Shown here: one piece after another, positions 9,401-16,937 of the stretch
Position numbering within the stretch: the first letter of the stretch is position 1
Layout: every line of letters starts with the position of its first letter
The notes under the pieces: model-generated
Database searches by the model: none
The model's input: the letters and a program-made list of their open reading frames with translations, nothing else
Told to the model about the DNA's origin: nothing
From: Saccharopolyspora_D taberi
Lineage (GTDB): Bacteria; Actinomycetota; Actinomycetes; Mycobacteriales; Pseudonocardiaceae
Length of the DNA stretch: 64,000 nucleotides
Reading direction: 5' to 3'
Assembly: GCF_039534165.1 (NCBI RefSeq)
Contig: NZ_BAAAUX010000019.1
Span: forward strand, 248,001 to 312,000
Position numbers and translations under genes: made by a program

Positions 9401-10195
9401 GGCCTGGGTCTTGCTGAAGCACATGAAGCCGAAGATGGAGTTCTCGGTGTCCACGCCTCCGGTGATCATCATGTCCGCCCGGCCGTCCACCAGTTCGGCG
9501 ATGGCCACCCGGATCGCCGACAGCGACGCGGCGCAAGCGGCGTCCACTGTGGAGTTCATGCCGCCCAGGCCGAGGCGGTTCGCGACGCGACCGGCGACGA
9601 CGTTGGCGAGCAGTCCGGGGAAGGTGCTCTCTTCCCACGGTGTGAAGGCCCGGGCGTACTTCTCCGCGATCTTCTCCGCGTCCTCCGTGGTCAGGCCACA
9701 GCTGCGCACGACCTCCTTGAGCACCGGGGTGGACAGCCGGGCGGCCAGCGGGTGCGTCAGCGGCACCGGCCCGGTGGTGCCCAGAACGCAGCCGGTGGAG
9801 GACGCGTCGTACCACTCCGAGCCCACCGCCCCGCTGTCGCGGAGAAGGTCACGGGCGACTCCGAGGCTCAGCAGCTGCATCGTGCTGGTGAGATCGAGCT
9901 GGTTGGGCGGCAGTCCCCATTCCAGCGGGCTGAAGTCCACGTCCGGGACGAAACCGCCGCGATGCGAATAGGTCTTGTCCGGGACCGACGGGTCGGGGTC
10001 GTAATAGTCCTCGAGTCGCCAGCGGGATTCCGGTACCTCCTCGGTGCAGTCCGTGCCGTCGACGATGTTCTGCCAGAACTCGCGATAGTTGCGCGCCATC
10101 GGGAACAGACCCGCCATGCCCACAATCGCGATGGGGTTGTTCGCCAGCCGCCGGCCGGTCAGGTCCCGATCCATCGGATTCGTACCCTCGCTCAC
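6455..10195 (-). CDS. pfaA-like (KS-AT-ACP part): Iterative KS-AT-ACP megasynthase, PfaA/HglE-like
   Basis: The 1246-residue protein has an intact KS with Cys in DAACAASL (near residue 221), His in EAHATGT and His in GHTKGAAG. The AT (about residues 570-870) has the Ser of GHSFGE and the AFHTSH motif. One carrier protein sits at the C terminus, with the phosphopantetheine Ser in DLGVDSIKRV. This DSIKRV form is typical of PUFA-synthase ACPs. True PfaA has 4-9 tandem ACPs, so a single ACP is atypical. A long Ala/Pro-rich linker separates AT and ACP. I chose GTG 10195 because GAGAGGAAG lies just upstream; ATG 10174 is an alternative. The ACP-coding stretch uses many G- or T-ending codons, unlike the rest of the gene. 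No malonyl loading module or CLF is present. Confidence 0.93.
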   Translation of the reverse strand: MSEGTNPMDRDLTGRRLANNPIAIVGMAGLFPMARNYREFWQNIVDGTDCTEEVPESRWRLEDYYDPDPSVPDKTYSHRGGFVPDVDFSPLEWGLPPNQLDLTSTMQLLSLGVARDLLRDSGAVGSEWYDASSTGCVLGTTGPVPLTHPLAARLSTPVLKEVVRSCGLTTEDAEKIAEKYARAFTPWEESTFPGLLANVVAGRVANRLGLGGMNSTVDAACAASLSAIRVAIAELVDGRADMMITGGVDTENSIFGFMCFSKTQALSRSSRISPFSDAADGTLLGEGVGMLALRRLSDAERDGNRIYAVIRGLGSSSDGRSNSIYAPLAKGQRVALDRAYADADCSPGSVELFEAHATGTPVGDRTELTALGGLLRESSQEQHFAAMGSVKSQIGHTKGAAGTASLMKLALSLYNKTLPPTINVERTNPAVDFSDAPFYVNVKTRPWIRDPHRPVRRAAASAMGFGGTNFHFVLEEHARDRAEIETLHRTARAYLWHAQTPQDLLDLVRSDAPSQDGGTVPADHARIGFVASDEATAQELRELAAGQLAREPDAEHWSHPRGVFYRKQAQPNLKIGALFAGQGSQYLEMGLEAALSIPEVGAAFDAANASFDGASTRLAQVVYPPTLLDAELRQEQEAALRKTQHAQPAIGALSAGQYRYLASLGLRCSGFLGHSFGELTALWASGAIADADFFRLARARGEAMAPPADEPGADPGTMAAVQAGRGQVTELLADFPNVVVCNHNAPDQVVVGGPTADVEAFTVACAKRELPARLLSVAAAFHTSHVAHAVEKFRPVVASVRIGEPSASVYANSPGAKYGADPDRNAETLVRQLLEPVEFAEALEAMYADGCTVFVEFGPKQVLTQLVHRTLADAPVVAIPTDGGPLGDSDLSLKQAAVRLAVLGVPLSGINGHLAADFEEVIPTGMTVPISAAEHVPGTRRDAYEAGLTDGFEVSALSRAATSPETTVDDAVHEREQMNDPQAAAPIADAQQAPAYQVPAPTGVPDDDAVRQHVALHTQYLDGQLQVAQALTGLLRDHREWDRQDSRLPEVVESLRGQSVAISQAHARANEVLAELTTAELDGRRSPEAPATVFAEATTVQEPAPQRALTTRPAPDQLPAAPVPQPAAPTPAGPEPVAVQEEPEAVAAGGVVSGGVDVGSVRSALREVVSEKTGYPVEMVDPGMDLESDLGVDSIKRVQILGVVQERFPGLPAVGPEQLGELRTLDQISGFLMADAGDADPKAPTR

Positions 10196-10216
10196 GTTCT
10201 TCCTCTCAAAGTCGTT

Positions 10217-10240
10217 TCGTGCCTCACGCGGGCAGCACGA
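10217..10240 (-). promoter_or_regulatory. Stem-loop in the leader of the KS-AT-ACP gene
   Basis: TCGTGC and GCACGA arms are separated by 12 bases and lie about 22 bp upstream of the GTG start, in the 163-bp gap after the GDSL gene. It could be a leader hairpin, operator or processing site. The arms are only 6 bp, so this is weak evidence. Confidence 0.3.
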
Positions 10241-10358
10241 GGACACGTACCGCCGTCGGACAGGGTTGATGTGCGGGCTACCGGGACTACATCGGCCAGG
10301 GAATGCACCGGCACCGTCGGAGGTGAGTGCGGGGCGGACGGGTTCGTGGTCGCGCCGG

Positions 10359-10979
10359 TCACCCGTCGACCAGCAGCGCGGGCGGCACCAGACCGGTGGC
10401 CCGGGCGACGAATTCGGTCAGCTGGTCGGCGAAAAGCCGGTGGCCCTCGACACTGGGGTGCAGTCCGTCCGCCGCCCACATCCGCGCCTGGGACCATTCG
10501 GGGATCGCCGTGACGTCCAGGAAGAGCGTCCCGGTCGCAGCGACGGTCTCCCGCAGGACGGAGTTCGCCTCCGCGAACCGCTCCCGCAGCAGGTTCCGGA
10601 AGACCTCCGGGACCGCCAGGTTCTTCGGGATGTCGGGATAGGCCGCGGTGAACACCGTGGTGTCCATGCCGCGAAGACTAGAATAGATCGTGCCCAGGTT
10701 GCGCCGGAACCGCTCGGGGTCGTAGTCGCTGACGAGGTCGTTGACCCCGACGATCACGCCGATCATCGGGGGCTTGCTCGCCAGCACCGCCGGGAGCTGC
10801 CGGTCGACGACGTCCTGGGTCGTCGCCTGATGCGTCCCGAGGTTGAGCACGCCCCGCTGCGGAATCCCGAGCTGTTCGGCCAGGCGGGGAACCCAACCGT
10901 GAAACGGACCGTCGAGGTCGGGGTCACCACGGCCCTCGACGAAGCTGTCACCCAGCGCTGCCAATCGGAATGCGGGCAT
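10359..10979 (-). CDS. SGNH/GDSL-family esterase or acyl hydrolase
   Basis: The 206-residue protein has all SGNH blocks: GDS in ALGDSFVEG near residue 10 (nucleophile Ser), a Gly in block II, the GVND block III Asn, and DGLHPS near the end with the Asp-His pair. There is no signal peptide, so it is cytoplasmic. It starts at an ATG preceded by AAGGA and lies 62 bp after the FAD oxidoreductase stop, in the same direction. Known family members hydrolyse esters and thioesters, so it may release or edit the acyl chain made by the neighbouring synthase; that role is inferred from position only. Length is normal for the family. Confidence 0.85.
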   Translation of the reverse strand: MPAFRLAALGDSFVEGRGDPDLDGPFHGWVPRLAEQLGIPQRGVLNLGTHQATTQDVVDRQLPAVLASKPPMIGVIVGVNDLVSDYDPERFRRNLGTIYSSLRGMDTTVFTAAYPDIPKNLAVPEVFRNLLRERFAEANSVLRETVAATGTLFLDVTAIPEWSQARMWAADGLHPSVEGHRLFADQLTEFVARATGLVPPALLVDG

Positions 10980-11041
10980 GTCTGTTCCTTCATTGTCGCG
11001 GCGGGACGAACCGGTTCGGACGCAACAGGCTCAGCGCGGAC

Positions 11042-12283
11042 TCAGCCGGGGGACAGAATCCGCTTCTCGGCCGGGAAGTCCACCTCTTCGTACAGCTTCT
11101 CCAGCTGATCCACGGCGAAGAACTCGTCGCCGTGGATCCCGCCGCCGAGCATGGTGAAGAACCGGCGCTTGAACCCTTCGCTCATGCTCGTCGCACGGAA
11201 CACGGAGTCGAAGTACGGCGTGAGCTCCAGCTCGGAAATGCTGCAGGTCAGCGCGTAGGAGCCCCGGCTGTCCTCGTCACGGAGCCTGACGTACTCGGCC
11301 ACCGCCTCATCGATCGGGCGCTCACCGGCGAGACCTTCGTGCAGCCGTTCGGCGAGCAGCTCCGTGTACTTCAGCGCGTCGGTGATGCCCAGGCCGGTGA
11401 ACGGGTCCTTGTGGTAACCGGCGTCGCCGACCAGAGCCCAGCCGGGACCGCTGGACCGGCGCCGGTAGTTGTCCGGGTACAGCATCGGGCGCAGCTGTTC
11501 TTCGCGCTTCCCGTTGTCCCGCAGGTCCTGGCCGAGCTCGGGAACGATGGCGTCGTAGATCGAGTGGAAATTCTCCTCCGCATTGGCCCGGAACTCACGG
11601 AACCGGTCCTTTTTGCGCATGACCGCGCACAACATCAGGCCGTCGTTCGTGGGCCACGTGCCGATCTGCTGGTGGTGGAAATCGGTCTGGTGGTGGAATT
11701 CCCACTCGATCCCGCTGAAGTAGCTGTAGTAGACGAAGCAGGCGGCGGGCACGACGTCGTAGAATTCCGCCCGCACGAGATCGGCGACCTTGGAGTTGCG
11801 GCCGTCGGCGCCGACGACGAACGAGCCGCGGAATTCCTTCAGGCCTTCCTCCCCACCGGCCTTGCCGCGAATACCGGCCGCGCGGCCGTGCTCGTCGAAG
11901 ACCAGTTCCTCGACCGCGAAGTCCTCGATCACCTCGGCGCCGGCGTCACGAGCGGCGTCGACGAGAATCTTGTCCAGCACCGTGCGGCGCGGCGCATAGG
12001 CTTCGGTGAGCCCGTCGATGGGGTCCGCGAAGCCGCTCAAGTCGATGCCGGTGTAGGCGAAGTTGAGGGTGCGGATCGGTGGCACACCGGTGTCCAGCAG
12101 GCGGTCGAGCAGGCCCCACTCTTTCAGGCGGGACAGCCCGGCCTGCTGGATGAAGTGCGTCGAGATCGTGTCGCTGGGGAAAGTCGCCCTGTCCACGACC
12201 AGCACTCGGTGGCCTTGCCTGGCGAGCAGCATCGCCAGTGGAGATCCCGCGCAGCGCGCGCCGACAACGATAACGTCGTACAT
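11042..12283 (-). CDS. FAD-dependent oxidoreductase / monooxygenase (PF01494-like)
   Basis: The 413-residue protein starts with a Rossmann FAD motif (VVGARCAGSPLA) and the Glu/Asp-type end of strand 2 at VVDRATFPSD. It has the family's GDAGYHKDPFTGLGITDA motif near residue 290, which contacts flavin phosphates in PHBH-fold hydroxylases and geranylgeranyl-reductase-like enzymes. Neither TM segments nor a signal peptide are visible. ATG 12283 follows a GGGAG ribosome site, and a promoter-like element lies about 65 bp upstream. As the first gene of the operon that continues into the PKS, it is a good candidate for hydroxylating or epoxidising the lipid product. Reduction of double bonds, as in geranylgeranyl reductases, is the main alternative. 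Confidence 0.85.
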   Translation of the reverse strand: MYDVIVVGARCAGSPLAMLLARQGHRVLVVDRATFPSDTISTHFIQQAGLSRLKEWGLLDRLLDTGVPPIRTLNFAYTGIDLSGFADPIDGLTEAYAPRRTVLDKILVDAARDAGAEVIEDFAVEELVFDEHGRAAGIRGKAGGEEGLKEFRGSFVVGADGRNSKVADLVRAEFYDVVPAACFVYYSYFSGIEWEFHHQTDFHHQQIGTWPTNDGLMLCAVMRKKDRFREFRANAEENFHSIYDAIVPELGQDLRDNGKREEQLRPMLYPDNYRRRSSGPGWALVGDAGYHKDPFTGLGITDALKYTELLAERLHEGLAGERPIDEAVAEYVRLRDEDSRGSYALTCSISELELTPYFDSVFRATSMSEGFKRRFFTMLGGGIHGDEFFAVDQLEKLYEEVDFPAEKRILSPG

Positions 12284-12348
12284 GTGGAAATACTCCCGTC
12301 ATCACCCGGGCGAAGAACTCGGCAAACCATTCCGGCCGGTACACACGA

Positions 12349-12378
12349 ATACTCTTGCCTCGGCACAAAGGCGGTCAA
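12349..12378 (-). promoter_or_regulatory. Promoter-like element for the oxidoreductase-PKS operon
   Basis: On the minus strand TTGACC is followed after 18 bp by GAGTAT, giving a predicted transcript start ~60 bp before the ATG at 12283. A closely similar element (TTGAC, 10 bp, CCGAGG, then a conserved AG-y-ATTCG end) precedes the hot-dog operon at 16822-16854, which supports a functional shared signal. Confidence 0.5.
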
Positions 12379-12548
12379 CCTCTACGGCCTGCCCGCATCG
12401 CGCGATAGCCCGGCGCAATCGGCGCGATCGGATTCAACGACAAACAGCGGCCGACCGGATCGGACAATTTCCCGCAGAATTGATATTGCGTTCACCTGAC
12501 GGCACACCGTGCCGGTCCGCTTGTTCTCCGGAGGCTCCGGATGAACAG

Positions 12549-14327
12549 TTACTTGGCGTACATGGATTCGATCACCTCGGCGTGATCCCGCTCGATCACC
12601 TTGCGGCGCAGCTTCATCGACGGTGTCAGCTGCCCGGCCGCGAGCGTGAAGTCGGCCTCCAGCACGCGGAACTCACGGATCGACTCCGCCCGCGAGACAA
12701 GCCCGTTCGCATCGTCCACAGCGGACCTCAGTTCCTCGGACAGCGCAGGATTCCGGCCCCAGCCCGGGGTTTGCAGGTTCACATCGTGCGCTGCGGCCCA
12801 CTTCTCGATGGCGGCCGGGTCCACGGTGATCAGCGCGGTGGCGAACGACCGGTTGTCACCGACGACCATGCAGTTGCTCACCAGCGGGTGCAGCCGTACC
12901 CGGTCCTCCAGCGGCGTCGGCGAAATGTTCTTGCCACTGCTGGTGACCAGAATTTCCTTGCGGCGCCCGGTGATGTAGAGGTAGCCGTCCTCGTCGAGGC
13001 GCCCGAGATCACCGGTGGGCAGCCAGCCCGGATTCTCCTCGTGGACACCCATGGCGTCGCCGTCCCGGACACCGGGCCAGTAGCCGGGTGTCACGTTCAG
13101 GCCGCGCACGAGCACTTCGTCATCGTCGGAGAGCGCGACCGTGACCCCGGGTACCGGGCGGCCGGCGCTGTTGATCCGGTTGTCCTCCAGCGGGTTGATG
13201 GTCACCGCGGTCGCCGCCTCGGTCAGCCCGTAGGCACCCAGGACGTTCACTCCGATCCCACGGAAGAACACCGCCGTCGTCTCGTCCAGCGATGCGCCCC
13301 CGGAAATCGCGTGCGTCCACCGTCCGCCGAGGGCCTCGCGAAGTCTCGCGAACAGCGTCGCGTCGAGCCTGGTGAACTCCGCCTTGATCTCGTCCGGGAT
13401 CGGCTTGCCCGCGAAGCGCGCCCGGCCGACTTCGATCGCGACCCGCTCCGCGGCTGGATCCAGGCCCATCGCGCGGGCCGCCTTGCGGATCTTCTCCAGC
13501 GCGTACGGAACGAGGCCCATCAACGTGGGGCGGAACGAGGCGAGCGCGTCGAGGAGCGCCGGGAAGCCCGGCAGCAGGCCGGTTCGCGTTCCGGCGTAAA
13601 GACAGGCGACCAGGATGGTCCGGCCGAAGATGTGCGACAGCGGCAGCACCAGCAGCGTCGCCGCCTGCTCTCCCCCGCTGGTCCGCCACGTCTCACCGAG
13701 GTGCTCGACGCTGGCCGCGGAAGCGGCGAACATGTTGCGGTGGGTCAGCATGCACCCCTTGGGCATGCCGGTCGTACCGCTGGTGTAGACGATGGTCGCC
13801 AGGTGATCCGCCCGCACCTGCGCTCGCCGCTCGTCGAAGACGGCTCCGTCGGCGCCGGACGCCTCCCGCTCGCACCAGAGGTTCAGCTCGGCGAAGGCCC
13901 ACACCTGCCATGAGTCTCCGCCGATGCGTTCCAGGTCCCGCTGCTGTTCCCCGGTCTCGGCGAAGCACCACGCGGCCCCGGAGTCGGTGATGATGTGCCT
14001 GACCTGTTCCTCGGAGGCCGTGGGATAGACCGGGACCGAGACGGCACCGATGCTCAACACGGCCAGATCTGCCAGGACCCACTCGTAGCTCGTGCTCCCC
14101 ATCACCGCGACACGATCACCGCGCCGCACCCCTTCGCCGATCAGGGCCTGGCCGACGCGCCGCACATCCTCGGCGAACTCACGGCAGGTGGTGTCCCGCC
14201 ATCCCCCTTCGACTCGCCTGCTGAGCAGAGGACGGTCCGGTGTGAGCCGGGCACCTTCCTCCACGACATGGGCGAGCCCTTGATCGTCGGGCAGTTTCAG
14301 ACCCTGGCCGCCGCTGCTTTCCCGCAC
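12549..14327 (-). CDS. fadD-like: Long-chain fatty acid-CoA ligase (FadD-type, ANL superfamily)
   Basis: The 592-residue protein carries the full adenylating-enzyme motif set: YTSGTTGMPKG (phosphate loop), GAYGLTEAA (A5), and GWLPTGDLGRLDEDG followed by YLYITGRRKEI (hinge and A8), with a catalytic-Lys region SGKNISPTPLED nearby. Length fits the FadD15/long-chain class rather than short NRPS domains; no carrier domain is attached. It activates a fatty acid to acyl-AMP then acyl-CoA. In this cluster it could supply a starter acyl-CoA or activate the finished chain. It starts at GTG 14327, preceded by GAAGG. It lies 265 bp before the oxidoreductase, which has its own promoter-like element, so it may be a separate unit. 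Confidence 0.92.
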   Translation of the reverse strand: MRESSGGQGLKLPDDQGLAHVVEEGARLTPDRPLLSRRVEGGWRDTTCREFAEDVRRVGQALIGEGVRRGDRVAVMGSTSYEWVLADLAVLSIGAVSVPVYPTASEEQVRHIITDSGAAWCFAETGEQQRDLERIGGDSWQVWAFAELNLWCEREASGADGAVFDERRAQVRADHLATIVYTSGTTGMPKGCMLTHRNMFAASAASVEHLGETWRTSGGEQAATLLVLPLSHIFGRTILVACLYAGTRTGLLPGFPALLDALASFRPTLMGLVPYALEKIRKAARAMGLDPAAERVAIEVGRARFAGKPIPDEIKAEFTRLDATLFARLREALGGRWTHAISGGASLDETTAVFFRGIGVNVLGAYGLTEAATAVTINPLEDNRINSAGRPVPGVTVALSDDDEVLVRGLNVTPGYWPGVRDGDAMGVHEENPGWLPTGDLGRLDEDGYLYITGRRKEILVTSSGKNISPTPLEDRVRLHPLVSNCMVVGDNRSFATALITVDPAAIEKWAAAHDVNLQTPGWGRNPALSEELRSAVDDANGLVSRAESIREFRVLEADFTLAAGQLTPSMKLRRKVIERDHAEVIESMYAK

Positions 14328-14357
14328 CGCTGATCACCTTCACCGTCGCTTTCGGAC

Positions 14358-14372
14358 ACAGCACAATGCTGT
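14358..14372. promoter_or_regulatory. Inverted repeat upstream of fadD-like gene
   Basis: ACAGCA and TGCTGT arms with a 3-base spacer form a perfect 15-bp dyad about 30 bp upstream of the GTG start. It is a candidate operator, for example for the cluster LysR protein. The 317-bp gap 14328-14644 otherwise holds the terminator at 14600-14630 and no gene I can support. Confidence 0.4.
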
Positions 14373-14599
14373 CGAGGGTTCGCTCGGATCTGGCATGGAA
14401 ATGCGGGACAGTCACGTGGTCATGTGCACGGACCGCAGAGCCGTCCTCACGTGGCGACCCTTCCCCGCATGGGACACGCCATCGTGCCGACCGTGATTGA
14501 ATTGTCGTTTCCCCTTGGGCGGCAGGGCAATGCCGCTTCCGCAAAGGTGCGGTTGGGATGTCCTATCGCACCATCGTTCCGGCACCGGAAAGCGCAACG

Positions 14600-14630
14600 G
14601 CGCACCGCGCGAGTGACTCACGCGGTGCGC
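14600..14630 (-). terminator. GC-rich hairpin after the alpha/beta hydrolase gene
   Basis: GCGCACCGCG pairs perfectly with CGCGGTGCGC; the inner bases can extend the stem with GAGT/ACTC across one mismatch. It begins 15 bp past the hydrolase stop in the reading direction. No T-run follows, as usual in actinomycetes. Confidence 0.65.
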
Positions 14631-14644
14631 TGCTACCGGATCTG

Positions 14645-15574
14645 TCAGGCCGACAGCTCGGCTTCGCCGGTGATCCACGGAGCGACCTTCGCCGCCACCG
14701 CCGTGCTGTCCTTGATCCAGGCGAAGTGGCCCAGATTGCCGACCACACCGGAAGTCTCGTCCCAGTGCCAGCGGGTCACCTTCGCATTGGGGATCCGCGA
14801 GCACAGGAAGTCGACGTTCGTTCGCGGCCCCAGCTCGTCGTTGTCCAAGGAGATCGCGAGCACCGGAACGGACAGCTCGCGCAGCAACGGGGCATAGTCC
14901 AGCTTCGAGCCGCCCAGCCGGTACCGGCCGGTCAGATTCTGGAAGCACCAGTCGGTCATCACGCGGCCGGCCACCGGGGCGGGTACGAACATCCCGCCCG
15001 GCCAGTGACCGCGCAGCTTGGAGACCAGCCCGATGATGCGCCCACCGATCAGGACACTCGGCTGCCGTTTGACCGGGAACGCGCGCCAGTAGACGCTTCC
15101 CGTCGCGAACAGGCACAGCCCCGAGACGCGGTCCGAGTTCGCAGCGGCGTACAGCAGCGCTGTCTGGCCACCGAGGCTGTGGCCGAACACGTACAGCGGC
15201 GCCTCGGGAAAGCGCTTGGCCACGGCCTCGGTGATCGCGGGCAGGTCGGTCTCCACGATCTCGCGGTAGCCGAAGTTCGGGCTTTCCGCCAGCGATGGGG
15301 TGCTTTCACCCTGTGCCCGCAGATCTGCCGTGGCCACCGACAGGCCCTCCGCGTGCAGCGCCTTGACCAGCGGGTAGTAGAACTTCGCTTTCATGGCCAT
15401 GGCGGGAAGAACGAGGACGGCCGGAGCCCCGGGATCATCCTGTGCCCGGACGCGGACAACGAACCGGGCGTTGTCCGCGGTGGTCACCTCGATCGCTTCG
15501 AGCGCCGGAAAACCCGACGCTACCACCGGCTTGTCCTCGTCGGGCGTGTCGTCGGCGCGTGCGGGTTCGGACAT
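14645..15574 (-). CDS. Alpha/beta-fold hydrolase (serine aminopeptidase S33 / thioesterase-like)
   Basis: The 309-residue protein has a nucleophile elbow GHSLGGQ near residue 125, a likely acid in SLDNDELGP, and a His in GNLGHFAWIKD near the C terminus, so the triad looks complete. An N-terminal segment of ~40 residues precedes the hydrolase fold; there is no signal peptide. It starts 30 bp after the first hot-dog gene and is probably co-transcribed with it. A role as a type II thioesterase or lipid hydrolase for the synthase product is inferred from position; family membership alone does not set a substrate. Confidence 0.82.
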   Translation of the reverse strand: MSEPARADDTPDEDKPVVASGFPALEAIEVTTADNARFVVRVRAQDDPGAPAVLVLPAMAMKAKFYYPLVKALHAEGLSVATADLRAQGESTPSLAESPNFGYREIVETDLPAITEAVAKRFPEAPLYVFGHSLGGQTALLYAAANSDRVSGLCLFATGSVYWRAFPVKRQPSVLIGGRIIGLVSKLRGHWPGGMFVPAPVAGRVMTDWCFQNLTGRYRLGGSKLDYAPLLRELSVPVLAISLDNDELGPRTNVDFLCSRIPNAKVTRWHWDETSGVVGNLGHFAWIKDSTAVAAKVAPWITGEAELSA

Positions 15575-15604
15575 GAGTACTCCCTAGTGCGGTGCCGGAC
15601 AGCG

Positions 15605-16114
15605 TCAGTCCTCGGTGATCTTGCAGACGCAGTCGAAAGAGAACTTCGCGACGAGGACGTCGTTGTCGTCGTAGCACAGTGCCTTGGTGTCGATGTCGAA
15701 CTTTTCGGCGGTGTCACGCCCGAGCACGCCGGACACCACGCGCTCGTCGACGGTGGCGATGGCGCGGATACGGCCGAGGGCGGGTTTGAGGAAGGTGCAG
15801 CGGGATTCGCGGACGACGAACCGGACCACACTGGACAGCCGCGGCGCCATCGCCCCGACGAACGCCGAACCGCTCGCGACGTCGGCGGCCAGGAACAACG
15901 CGCCCGCGTGCACGCTGCCCATGTGGTTCTGCATTCTGTCCTGCGCGGGGATCTCGGCAACGGCGCGTTCCGGCCCGATTTCGGTGATGTCGATGCCGAC
16001 GTGCGCGCTGAAGGGCACCATCCGGTTGGTGCCCTCGCGCAGTTTCTCGTAGTCCGGGGCATCGTTGCCGAACTGCGCCAGCGGCCCGAACAAACTTGTC
16101 GCTTCCTGTGACAT
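15605..16114 (-). CDS. Hot-dog fold PaaI/DUF4442-like thioesterase, copy 1
   Basis: The 169-residue protein has the single hot-dog domain of PaaI/DUF4442 thioesterases, with the conserved QNHMGSVHAGALFLAAD active-site helix near residues 60-75. It is a clear paralogue of the gene just upstream (shared VPFS-HVG, PERxVxEIPA and NHxGSVHAGA blocks), so the pair arose by tandem duplication. ATG 16114 is chosen with GGGATGG upstream; an in-frame ATG nine bases earlier is too close to a ribosome site. Possible roles are hydrolysis of acyl-ACP/acyl-CoA or, less likely, dehydration. A substrate cannot be read from sequence. Confidence 0.82.
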   Translation of the reverse strand: MSQEATSLFGPLAQFGNDAPDYEKLREGTNRMVPFSAHVGIDITEIGPERAVAEIPAQDRMQNHMGSVHAGALFLAADVASGSAFVGAMAPRLSSVVRFVVRESRCTFLKPALGRIRAIATVDERVVSGVLGRDTAEKFDIDTKALCYDDNDVLVAKFSFDCVCKITED

Positions 16115-16222
16115 GACAACCATCCCTACGGGTATGACGAACGGCTCGGCCGGAATTCGTCCGGTTCGGGTTCGATCGCAGTATTCCGGTCTCGGCGCCA
16201 CGCGGGCCCCTGGATAGGGATC

Positions 16223-16240
16223 TCGAATCGCCCGATTCGA
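16223..16240. promoter_or_regulatory. Perfect inverted repeat between the two hot-dog genes
   Basis: TCGAATCG and CGATTCGA arms flank a 2-base centre, 11 bp past the stop of the upstream hot-dog gene. It could attenuate read-through or act as an operator for the downstream pair. Confidence 0.45.
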
Positions 16241-16250
16241 ACGGCCGGCG

Positions 16251-16775
16251 TCAGTCGGCGGGAATATCGACGACGTAGTCGAGGTAGAACTTCGCCACTG
16301 CCACGTCGTTGTCGTCGTACAGCCAGGCCTTGCCGTCGAGCTCGAACTTCCCGGAGACGGTTCCGCCCAGCACGTCCGAGACCGTTCGCGGGTCCAGCGT
16401 CGCCACCGCGCGGATACGGCCGCACCCGGGACTCAGGAACACCGCTGTGCTGCTGCGCAGGATGAACAGCTTCACTTGTGTGAGCACCGGGGCGAAAGCC
16501 CCGCCGAAGGCCATCGCCCCGGCGAGTTCGGCGGCGAGAAACTGGGCTCCCGCGTGCACGCTGCCCAGGTGGTTGTTCATCTGCTCGCCGGCCGGGATCT
16601 CGACGACGCCCCGCTCCGGGCTGATCTCAAGCATCCGGGTGCCCACGTGATTGCTGAACGGCACCATCGTGTTCGCGTGCGCGCACATCTTCTCGTAATC
16701 GGGACCTGTCCCGCCCGGCGAGCCCACATAGGGCGCGAACCCTTCGAAAACGTCCTGTTTCAGCTGCTGCCCCAC
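16251..16775 (-). CDS. Hot-dog fold PaaI/DUF4442-like thioesterase, copy 2
   Basis: The 174-residue protein is paralogous to the next gene and carries NNHLGSVHAGAQFLAAE as its active-site helix. I chose GTG 16775 because CCGGAGGACGG lies 9 bp upstream; an earlier in-frame ATG (16799) would put that ribosome site inside the coding region. It is the first gene of a likely three-gene unit (two hot-dog genes and the alpha/beta hydrolase), with a promoter-like element 47 bp upstream. As with its partner, thioesterase activity toward the Pfa-like synthase product is the simplest reading. Confidence 0.82.
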   Translation of the reverse strand: MGQQLKQDVFEGFAPYVGSPGGTGPDYEKMCAHANTMVPFSNHVGTRMLEISPERGVVEIPAGEQMNNHLGSVHAGAQFLAAELAGAMAFGGAFAPVLTQVKLFILRSSTAVFLSPGCGRIRAVATLDPRTVSDVLGGTVSGKFELDGKAWLYDDNDVAVAKFYLDYVVDIPAD

Positions 16776-16821
16776 GAGTGCCGTCCTCCGGATTCGCATG
16801 AAGACCCGAACTTCGTCAGAG

Positions 16822-16854
16822 CGAATGCTTCTACCTCGGACCGGAAAGCGTCAA
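16822..16854 (-). promoter_or_regulatory. Promoter-like element for the hot-dog operon
   Basis: The minus strand reads TTGACG, then CCGAGG starting 10 bases after TTGAC, then AGCATTCG, about 47 bp before GTG 16775. The spacing and sequence match the element at 12349-12378 (TTGAC, N10, CCGAGG, shared end). The -10 hexamer is poor, so this may instead be a regulator site over a promoter. Confidence 0.45.
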
Positions 16855-16937
16855 CCGTGTCAGCGGACGGGCATCGGGCGATTGTTCCGGCCTATCGGCA
16901 TGAATGACCGGAAACGATCACACGTGCAGCCGGAAAG

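Noticed and set aside
1804..10195. Enediyne-type PKS
   Set aside because: An enediyne PksE would carry KS-AT-ACP-KR-DH-PPTase in one protein with a nearby enediyne thioesterase; here the DH-DH, PfaD and separate KR-DH point to the Pfa-like family.
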